Shown: one piece after another, positions 37,049-45,600 of the stretch
How positions within the stretch are numbered: position 1 is the stretch's first letter
Layout: the number at the start of each line of letters is the position of its first letter
Source of the DNA: Tritrichomonas musculus
Taxonomy: Eukaryota > Parabasalia > Tritrichomonadida > Tritrichomonadidae
NCBI GenBank assembly: GCA_039105265.1
Contig: JAPFFF010000065.1
Coordinates: 186,001 to 250,000, forward strand
Direction: 5' to 3'
Length of the DNA: 64,000 nt
The notes under the pieces: generated by a model
The model's input: the letters and a program-made list of their open reading frames with translations, nothing else
The model's database searches: none
Told to the model about the DNA's origin: nothing
Translations under genes and position numbers: made by a program

Positions 37049-37211
37049 CGATAATAATACGCATTTTCATGCATAATTTATCGAATTTCCTTTGTTTTGA
37101 TGGAAAATATTTTCATTATTTTCGCATTAAAATTATTATAAACCATTGAATTTTTAGTTTTTGGGTTAATTATGGGATTAAAATGTTTGATAATATCTCA
37201 AAACGTACCGT

Positions 37212-37525
37212 AGTAGTAATACTAAGGGGGGGCGATGGCTATTGAAATTCGCTAAAACAATTACGTTAACTTTATACGGTTTTACTAGGTCCGAACAACA
37301 CTCAACAGTTCAGAACCAATTCGAAACACATCGCCGGTATATTGGTACCCACTAACTGAAAACCATCACGTAAATAATTGGAAACGTTAGAGATACCCAT
37401 ATAAGTCCGATAGTTCGATAAAATCGTTAACAACGTCTGGAAAGTCCATCACAGACGATAATCATATACTAAAAATAATAGAGAGATCATTTCAATAGCC
37501 ATCGCCCCCCCTTAGTATTACTACT
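37212..37525. repeat. 314-bp foldback with perfect 37-bp inverted arms
   Basis: Arms at 37212-37248 and 37489-37525 are perfect reverse complements, beginning AGTAGTAATACTAAGGGGGG and including CGATGGCTATTGAAAT. The interior has no frame. The arms begin with AG and share AGTAGTA with the end of element 2, so this may be a Maverick terminus with an inverted copy, or a short foldback element. The flanks (TACCGT and TTGATT) do not match, so no target duplication is visible. Confidence 0.8.
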
Positions 37526-37603
37526 TTGATTTTGTCACCCTATAGAAATTATTATTATAGTTCAACCGATATTGATTTGTAACTGATAAACCTAATAACT
37601 AAC

Positions 37604-37881
37604 TCGCTAACGAATTAATCTGTAAACGATATCACTAACGAAATACATTAAATGAACTCATGTGTATTGTTTAGTAAACGAACTCACTAACGATTCATTG
37701 AATACGAATCACTAACGATAACATGTATGAACCATCTATAAACGATCAGAATCACTCATGAACCACGTCGTTGGTTAGGGGGTTAACTCTAACACGATAT
37801 GTACCATGTTTAGTAACCATGCGATTTTATGGTCGATAATGATGAATTCGCTGACGAATCATGAGATGAATTCGCTGACGA
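37604..37881 (+). repeat. Six iteron-like copies of TCRCTRACGA
   Basis: Copies start at 37604, 37632, 37684, 37709, 37848 and 37872, all in the same orientation, upstream of the first gene of the fragment. The gene-free stretch 37526-37918 holds nothing else recognisable. It could be a regulatory or origin-like cluster. Confidence 0.65.
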
Positions 37882-37897
37882 TGAAGAGTAAATGATG

Positions 37898-37907
37898 TTT
37901 ATTTTTG
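37898..37907 (+). promoter_or_regulatory. T-rich upstream motif (TTTATTTTTG)
   Basis: It lies 11 bp before the ATG at 37919 and shows that the fragment shares the upstream motif used by element 1. Confidence 0.45.
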
Positions 37908-37918
37908 GTTTCACTTAA

Positions 37919-38251
37919 ATGAGTTATAGAAGAGATAACACAGAAGATGAACACATTCCGTTACCAATCGAAACGGTTGAATTAGCTATCGATGACTTCT
38001 TCGAATATTACGATCTCTTTAACATCAACAGTGTTGATGAACTATGTGAATCACTTCATGACTATCTCTATGACATTGGTATCGATATAGACTTCAACCT
38101 CAACAACATCATCAACTACTACAACATCAATGATCTTAACGAACTCAATAATCGATTCATAGCTAGTTATGATGATGATGTATCTATGGATAAGAAGATC
38201 CAGTTGATCTATAAATGCATAGAACTTATGATAAACCGATCAACGATTTAA
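37919..38251 (+). CDS. 110-aa acidic protein of unknown function
   Basis: A short acidic helical protein rich in Asp, Asn, Tyr and Leu (SVDELCESLHDYLYDIGIDI, NNIINYYNINDLNELN). No known domain. It sits upstream of the polymerase fragment on the same strand, with the iteron-like repeats in front. Confidence 0.6.
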   Translation: MSYRRDNTEDEHIPLPIETVELAIDDFFEYYDLFNINSVDELCESLHDYLYDIGIDIDFNLNNIINYYNINDLNELNNRFIASYDDDVSMDKKIQLIYKCIELMINRSTI

Positions 38252-38306
38252 ACCATATGTAGATTCCAATGAGTAGTAAGTGAATGTTGTTTTTGATCTC
38301 ATTTAA

Positions 38307-38474
38307 ATGAGTGATATACCAGTCGTTGTCGATTACTCGGAACCCACTCAAGATGAAATCGATAGAATACTATACGATGATGTTCATATACGTGTCATCG
38401 TTGATGTCTCATCCGATAATGATATCAAAGTCAATACTCATGTGGATATTAATGTTAACGGTAATTATCGTTAA
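38307..38474 (+). CDS. 55-aa protein of unknown function
   Basis: A short frame between the 110-aa gene and the polymerase fragment. It starts MSDIPVVVDYSEPTQDEI and ends in alternating Val/Asp/Asn strands (VNTHVDINVNGNYR). Its ATG has the same TTTAAATGAG context as 37919, and the stop lies 3 bp before the next ATG, which supports it as a real gene. Confidence 0.5.
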   Translation: MSDIPVVVDYSEPTQDEIDRILYDDVHIRVIVDVSSDNDIKVNTHVDINVNGNYR

Positions 38475-38477
38475 ACT

Positions 38478-39743
38478 ATGAATATTATTTTTAAATCGAT
38501 TGAAATGACGAAGTTGTTGAGTAGACTATCGAAATCTGAGATTCTATCATTACCAGGGTTTGATAGATATGGATCACTCAAGATCAAAGAGTTGAAACCT
38601 ATATTGAAGAAGAGTATCAAACAGATGAATATCGCTTTTAGAGGTGTACGTGTATCTGATTACGTTAACCGATTCAATGAAATTCGTGAACAGAAACAGT
38701 CTGATGACGATCTATTTAAACGAATGTCGACAATGAAACATCAACAACAGAAACAACATCAAAGTCATGAACAGTATAAACAATCATTGAAAGATACAGC
38801 TATGTTCGAACGTTCATTGATGAATATGAGTGAACTCTATTCAGTTCCAAAACCAAGTGAATCTAAACTATTCATCGAATCGTTAATGAATGTCGATACT
38901 GAATATACGACAACCAAATCCGATGAACGACTCCGTTATGAAGAGAATGTTCATGACAAAGATGAGTATCAAAACGAGATGAAGAGAATGATGTTAGCCG
39001 CTAAGAATCATGAATCATTTGATACCGATATCGATGATGATAGTGAGAAACAATACGCTTTCGTTAAAGTGTTACGATATATTCGTAAGATGAAAACAAA
39101 TGAATGGAGACCAGTCATTTATGGTTATGACATGAATGGAGATGGTCGAAGGTTCAATCTAAACAAAGAGTTAGATCTCGAAACCATGATACGATGTATA
39201 CTCGGTGAGATAACAGTAGAAGATTACAGTTCCGATTGTGATCCGAATCTAATCGGTTGGGATTACATTCCAGTTCGATTCGAAGTGAAGTTCATCAAGA
39301 TGACTAAGAATGAAGAGACTGGAAAGACTGAGTTCATCGAAAAGGTTGATGGTGAAGAAGTAGTAATCGAATCAGTTGATGACTTTCGTGGATCTCCAGA
39401 TGGTGGTTTCTTTCCATATATCAACCTAATCAATGGTTTAGACTTGACCAGATATCAGATATTCAACACCATTAACAAGAATAACTATCGTGATAACTGT
39501 TTCGTATACGCTTGTGTTCAATCAGGGGTGTTCAATGATGACGAACTCCATAAGCTTCGTTCAATAATGTTAACTCGATCGATACCAAATAAGAAGATAA
39601 CAGAAATAGCTATTCAAATGAAGTGTCACTTCGTGATTAGTAGAGTTGATGATAAGAGAGATTCACGACATCAGAAACGAGACTCAGTTGATACGCGTAA
39701 GAATCCAAAAGTCATAGCTGATCGTGTTGTTCGAATGCTGTAG
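38478..39743 (+). pseudogene. Truncated protein-primed DNA polymerase (N-terminal part)
   Basis: The 421 residues match the N-terminal part of the element 2 polymerase: EKQYAFVKVLRYIRKMK / DKRYAFTEALRQIHKKK, the IPVRFEVKFI / IPVRYEVQFI strand, GGFFPYINL, the NYRDNCFVYACVQSGVF block and the RSIPNKKI segment. The match ends with VVRML, where the relative continues through VNLIL into the DHY motif. The exonuclease and polymerase domains are missing. The stop codon TAG is supplied by the first bases of element 2. The N-terminal ~150 residues are poorly conserved. Confidence 0.88.
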
Positions 39744-39751
39744 TAGTATAT

Positions 39752-39802
39752 ACGAGTCGGTTTCCGCTGGGGCTGGCACCCCACGCGTCAACACGAACTC
39801 GT
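39752..39802 (+). other. Conserved hairpin at left end of element 2
   Basis: The outer stem is ACGAGT/ACTCGT, extended by CG/CG with one bulged A. The inner stem is TGGGG/CCCCA. The segments GTTTCCG and CGTCAACA between the stems match the element 1 hairpin exactly, whereas both stems differ. Confidence 0.7.
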
Positions 39803-40046
39803 CATAAAAGAAAAAAGAAAAAAAGAAAAAAAGAAAAAAGAAAAAAAGAAAAAAGAAAAGAAAAAAATATTCTTGTTCTCACTACTGCTCCCCATCAAAG
39901 AAACGGCACAGGGGCCCCACCCCTAATTCCCACCCACCCACCTCAACGCCTACCATCAATGAAACGGCACAGGTACCCCACCCCACAACCGCCCATCTAT
40001 GAAACGGCACAGGTACCTGCCCCGAGAATCTCGTACCTATCCCTAC
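39803..40046. repeat. Purine-rich tract followed by GC-rich triplicated repeat
   Basis: 39808-39867 is an A-rich AAAAAAGAAAAAA tract. 39868-40040 is unusually GC-rich, with three direct copies of GAAACGGCACAGG at 39900, 39961 and 40001, each preceded by CATCAA or a similar variant and mostly followed by CCCCACCCC-type sequence. No gene is seen. It lies between the hairpin and the stop of the first gene. Confidence 0.75.
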
Positions 40047-42647
40047 TCATGGTTTTGAATAAACTTCAAGATATGGTTTACGATAATACATTGATGAATT
40101 AAATGAGTCCAGTAATTCGTCTGGTATTTGATAATAACCGTTAGAATTTTGAGTTAAAGGTTCTGTATTTCCATTTAGTTCATCAAGATAAGAAACGCAT
40201 TCCTCAGTCTCAAAGTTTATCTTTAATCTAATGTAGTGTTTGACATCTTTATCGTCATTTAATACAAATGCATATTCACTGTCATCATTATGCATTTCAA
40301 AACATATATCGAAATACATGACTCCTCCCCGATCACTTACTTCCCAATAATCATTTTCACCAACTTCATGATTATTAAACCCTTGATAGAAATCAGGTAA
40401 AGTTGGTCCATGTGGTTCAAGCGCATAAATTCTAGTTTCCATTGCTGCTATAGTATCTTTTAATGCGATATTTTCACCCTCTAATGTCTCTATCCTACGT
40501 ATAAGTACTTCTAGACCTTCATTAGCTTCATCCACAGTAGGGTAATTATCAAACTCAGCCTCTAGCTCATTGACCTTCTCAGCTAACAACTTGAAACAAG
40601 GCTTGAGTGAGTCCCTAAACATATTGTTGATATCCATAGCACCACTTAATGTCAAGGTTCCAGTATCAGGGTTGTCATTCTCATCAGTAAAAGGTAGTTC
40701 ATCTAGTTGCTTATACTCTTCCTCACACCAGGTAATGATAGGTGTTATATCTTTGGTTATGCTTCTTGCTGTAGTACCTGACATGAAGTTAATGCTATTT
40801 CTTACCAAATCACTCATACCTTTGGTTGACTTATGAGAGAATAACCTTTTAAGGAATCCTCCACCTTTTATGGTAGGAAAGCTTATACCATCTGGAAATA
40901 GCTGCATACCAATAGAACCTATTGACCCTGCAGTACCTGCAACTCCAAAAGCTAATGCTGTCCATGAGACTATACGCAAATTATCTACATCATCCTCCAG
41001 ATGTTGAGTAACTTGTTCAGTCCTTGATACTCTACCTTTTAAGCTTTCCATAACAGTGTTCATTTCGTTAACATCATAGCTAATAACATCTACATTGTTG
41101 GTAACTAAGTTTAAATCACTCCTCATAGTAGTAATATTATCAGCAGTAATTATCTTAGAGGAGGTAATATTATAATCAGTATATAAGGTTGTTGCCCCAT
41201 TAGGATTTGGGGATACTTCATAAAATTGCTGCTTAATGATATACTCGAATGGGTTAGTAGTTGAATCCCAATGAACCTCATCTATTGGGTCAACATATTC
41301 ATCAGCTAAATATATCTTAATATCCCTTGAGTCATTAGTAGTCGAAGCTGCATATGTATATTCAAGCTGTTCACATGAATCAAGTACACCATGTAAGAAC
41401 AACCATACCTTGTCTCCTCCATTGCCTTCTTTTCCAGTAGGTCGAACTGAGAACCTATTTGCATTTTTAGAACCTTCAAGGGTAATATCAAGGTAGAGTT
41501 CATCAATAGCACTAGTTTCTAATTTATTAGTAGCATTATTCATCTTATAGCACCTTATTGCTTCTATATCATATCCATCTTTTGTACCTCCTTGACTTGT
41601 TTGATATCCTAGACCATATTTCGAAAAAGGTTCTATCTCCCCTGTCTTTAATTTTACAAAACAGTCTATTTTGCACTTACCTCCATGAATCATGTAATGT
41701 AGTAGGTTATCAGGAGAGTAGTCATTAGGCTTATTAATCAGTTTCATGTTCCTCTCACTCCTCTTGACTTGTATGTAGGTACCATCTTCACCATACTCAT
41801 TCTCCTTATTTAATCCATTAACTAATCTACCATTGATATGACCTTGTATGTTATCACCTACCCATTTTGTACCATCCCATGATAAAAACCACTTATTACC
41901 AAAACAATACTCATTAAACCTAAACTCTAAGTCATTAGGTATAGTATATCCAGTATCTATGTTCCATTGAAGTAACCAATACTTCTTGTTATCTATCTCA
42001 ACCTGACTAGTTGATGTAGGCTTATATAAGTATAGTACATCGCTTTTACGTAAACTTAATGCATTATCAGCTTTTATTATAGAACACTTTATTGCCTTCT
42101 CTGTCTGTAAAGAATCAGTTATATATTCATTCATTATGCTCAACTCCCCATTCAGCCACAAGGTATATGGGTTGAAGTCTAGTTTACTATCAAAAGCTAT
42201 ATTCATATATCCCATAATGGTACTATTATTTATACTGCATCCATTACTACTTTTAGTTATCAAAGGAGAGTATACTTGACCATCCTTAACATATATGTAG
42301 AACTCCTTGACTAAATTACCACTTGTATCATATACTATATTCTTCCTCAATACTATCTTAAATATATTAGTCTGGGTTTTTATATCATTGAGCTTATTCA
42401 TGAAGTCTTCAGGCAAATTAACAAACTTAAGGATATTGTAAGTTGTTGTTGAAGACTCAAATGATACATACTGTATATTTTTATTTTTAATATCAACTTC
42501 TGGTAAACCTTCGACCTCATTAAATAAATGACCTGTCTGTACATAGTTATCTAAGTCACCCAAGGTTAATAACTGGCTACCTTTTCGAATAGCATCCCCT
42601 ATCTTAAACTGTATATCTCCTTTAAATCTTGTAGTAGTATCACTCAT
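40047..42647 (-). CDS. Fibre/spike-like protein, 866 aa
   Basis: A paralogue of the adjacent 1,754-aa protein. Both contain an LYLYxPS ... RWDID / QWNID ... WDGxxW module and a TDYNIxSSKIIxADNIxTMRxDLN module followed by a coiled coil. Here the coiled coil is followed by a hydrophobic segment (SWTALAFGVAGTAGSIG), a second coiled coil (about residues 720-760) and a C-terminal beta-rich domain. The start at MSDTTTRF (42647) is chosen because TTTTATTTAACTAAA precedes it and upstream in-frame codons lack an ATG context. Surface attachment or entry-type function is inferred only from modularity. No enzyme motif is seen. Confidence 0.65.
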   Translation of the reverse strand: MSDTTTRFKGDIQFKIGDAIRKGSQLLTLGDLDNYVQTGHLFNEVEGLPEVDIKNKNIQYVSFESSTTTYNILKFVNLPEDFMNKLNDIKTQTNIFKIVLRKNIVYDTSGNLVKEFYIYVKDGQVYSPLITKSSNGCSINNSTIMGYMNIAFDSKLDFNPYTLWLNGELSIMNEYITDSLQTEKAIKCSIIKADNALSLRKSDVLYLYKPTSTSQVEIDNKKYWLLQWNIDTGYTIPNDLEFRFNEYCFGNKWFLSWDGTKWVGDNIQGHINGRLVNGLNKENEYGEDGTYIQVKRSERNMKLINKPNDYSPDNLLHYMIHGGKCKIDCFVKLKTGEIEPFSKYGLGYQTSQGGTKDGYDIEAIRCYKMNNATNKLETSAIDELYLDITLEGSKNANRFSVRPTGKEGNGGDKVWLFLHGVLDSCEQLEYTYAASTTNDSRDIKIYLADEYVDPIDEVHWDSTTNPFEYIIKQQFYEVSPNPNGATTLYTDYNITSSKIITADNITTMRSDLNLVTNNVDVISYDVNEMNTVMESLKGRVSRTEQVTQHLEDDVDNLRIVSWTALAFGVAGTAGSIGSIGMQLFPDGISFPTIKGGGFLKRLFSHKSTKGMSDLVRNSINFMSGTTARSITKDITPIITWCEEEYKQLDELPFTDENDNPDTGTLTLSGAMDINNMFRDSLKPCFKLLAEKVNELEAEFDNYPTVDEANEGLEVLIRRIETLEGENIALKDTIAAMETRIYALEPHGPTLPDFYQGFNNHEVGENDYWEVSDRGGVMYFDICFEMHNDDSEYAFVLNDDKDVKHYIRLKINFETEECVSYLDELNGNTEPLTQNSNGYYQIPDELLDSFNSSMYYRKPYLEVYSKP

Positions 42648-42666
42648 TTTAGTTAAATAAAACTTC

Positions 42667-45600
42667 TCATTCGATGTTAGCACATTTAGCTTCAAGTGCT
42701 GCAAGTCTTGCCTCAAGAGTATCAATATATGCATCCTTCTGGTCTATCATTTCCTTCACTTCTACTTTAGTAATATAAGCAGTCATATCTATATCTTCTA
42801 ATGGATGTTTTGTACTTGACTTATTTTCAAGCTCTTTGATTTTCTCGCACATGAATGCTATTGTACCCTTTAAAGTATCGCGATATGTCTTTGCAATATT
42901 AATACATGTATCAAATGAAACCATCATCTTATCAGCATCCTTCATTGTTATTTCAAGTTCAGGTTCATCATCTGTTTCTTCATGATATGCCCATGCAAGA
43001 ATCTTTTCTAATACATCTTCCTCTGCTAATGTCTCTGGGTTATCATTACGACGGAACCAACTTGGAATATTAAATAATCCTATTCTATTTGCTACATATG
43101 CTTCTGCTGCTACTCCTGCTATAGCTGCTGCATCACCAGGATGATGTCTAACAAACTGCCATTGACCATGTAAGAACCTTCTAGCAACATAACCTACTGC
43201 TCCCATAATAACCTGGGTAGTTGCACTTATAACACCATCTTGTTGGTACATTTCTATCACTCCATTCACAATATTAATTACATGTAGTCTTCTTCTATCT
43301 ATTGTAGCAACTACATTTCCATTATATAGTACTTGTGTTATTTCTTCACCAGTTGTTTCATCTAATGTGTCATTAAAAGCTAAAAGATTACCATGAGAAT
43401 AAATATTATCCATTAGTTCTCCTCTTTGTTCATCACTCATTTGTTCTATCATTCTTGCTGTTATTGCTGGTGTTGTTCCTGGTACTGTCCAAGTATCTGT
43501 TGTGGCAACAAGGTCATAATGCTGATATCTAACTCCATTTGCATTGACTTCTATCTGTGAATTTATTCCAACAAATCGTACTTGACCTCCACTAATATTT
43601 GCTGTAGTTGGTGCTGAATAATCAATAGTAGCAACAATTGGGTCAATAGTCTCTCCTCTATGATCAATAATATTTATCCATGCTTCCATTGTTTGGTCAT
43701 TCAAGTAAGGTTCTAATCCAATATCTCCATTTTGTACAAATGGTAAATTTAATCTGTCTTGCATAGATAATTGTTCAATATCTCTCGCTGTGTATGTTGT
43801 TCCTTCCCATTCTATTGACCAATTATTATCAGTAGCTCTATGTATTCTATCTGTCATCTCAATATCAGCTGGTCTTATTAGAGTCCTTCGTTGAAATACA
43901 TTATTATGGATAATGAGTTGGTCATTATAAAACAAATCATACACATTAAACCACTCTCTTCCATGATATTGGATACGTAAGATATCAGGATGACTAGCAA
44001 CTAATGCATTTCGTTCTGCTCTTGTCATATCTGCAATATCTTCTAAGGTATACTGGATTCCAGATATATTGATAACAGGAACTTGATTCCTAAGTGCAAT
44101 CGTAGTTGAAGCTGTATTTGTCATTGTAGTCTGTGGTACAGTTATATCTGTTCGAATCTCATCTGTTTCATCTGTAACAACCTGTGGCTGAACTTCTCTA
44201 TGAGTTCTCTCTAATGATTGCTCAGTGGTTGTGATAGTATTTGTTGCATTATCAGTATCATTATCAGTTATTGTAATCGAGGATGAATTAATATTTAATG
44301 TTTCAGTTCCATTTGTATCTGGTCTATTCCTAAAGAAGTGTAAGACATTCGAACCAAGAGTAGCAATAGCATTTCCTAACTGAGTCAGTGCATGTGTTGT
44401 CGAAAGGACAACCTGTGTAGCTGAGAATGTTGAAATAGCTCCAGCAACAGGATTTTGAACAGTTGTTGTTATTGGTAAAAATCTTTCCATAGTCATCTTA
44501 TCAGCCTTCAAATCAACATTCACCAAAAACTTACCTTGAAAGCCACTACCTCCATCACCTGGATAACCGCCACCACCACCACCTCCTCCACCATTTCCTC
44601 CTGGACCTGCTGGGAAAGGTCTTGTTTGATATGTATTAATAGTTACAGAGTTATTGGACATATTTAATGTTGAAAGGGCACTTGCAATACAAACTGTTGT
44701 TGCTAAAATATTTAATATACTATTCGCAACTGCTACACCTTGTTTAATACTATCAGTATATTCATTATACATGGCTTGAATTCTCATTTGTTCAACTAGA
44801 TTATCAACTGTCTGTTTCAATAAAGCATAATCATAGGCTAATATATCTGTGATTCCACCAACAACATTTAAGTCTCGACGCATAGTCATGATATTATCAG
44901 CCCATATAATCTTTGATGAATAAATATTATAATCTGTCGATATGGTAGTGCATTTTCTTGGGTCTGGCTCTACTTCATAAAATTGTTGTTGAATAATTAT
45001 ATCGAACGGATTAACTTTTACATCAAATTCAAATAATTCTTTCTCTATATATATTCGAATGTTCTTATGATTAAATCCTTCAATGATTTTAATGGAATGC
45101 CTTTTTTCTCGATGATAATTAAATGATTCGAGACAAGGATTTGACCCATAGGTATGCATAACACCTGAATTAATACAATGAGTAGGATGACAATCCCATT
45201 TTAATTCAGTTATATTTCCATTTATATTTAGGTCAGCATAAACATATAATCCATCATCTGCATTTAATCCACTTGGTGCATCAACATACATTCTAGCTTG
45301 TTCATATTTATATCCATCTTGAGTAAAAGTACCTGAACCACTTGAATCAAAAGTTGCAGTTATTCCTTCACTTAGTATGGTTCCATCTTTCTTAACAACC
45401 CTCCAATTGGTAAGATAATCTTTCAAGATATGAGCATAATTATCATCATCAGTTAAATCTTCCTTTATTGTTCCTTTTATCCATCTCCCAATTCTTTCGT
45501 TATGTTTGATTGTTAAAGCAGGCGCACCGTTATTTGTGTTCATGAACGATATCTTTTCTGTACACATGTTTTGACAATTATTTCCTGTCCAATTTTTACC

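Larger units (their letters stand above)
37049..39741. mobile_element. Element 0: fragment of a third Maverick
   Basis: It contains two small genes and the N-terminal third of a polymerase related to that of element 2, all on the plus strand. Coding is cut at 39741, where element 2 begins. The left limit is uncertain. It may start at the AG-initiated foldback at 37212, since 37049-37211 looks like ordinary AT-rich DNA. The rest of the element should lie beyond element 2, outside the window. Confidence 0.75.

Noticed and set aside
37206-37531. Target-site duplication around the 314-bp foldback
   Set aside because: The flanks TACCGT and TTGATT do not match at 6 bp or at a TA dinucleotide.
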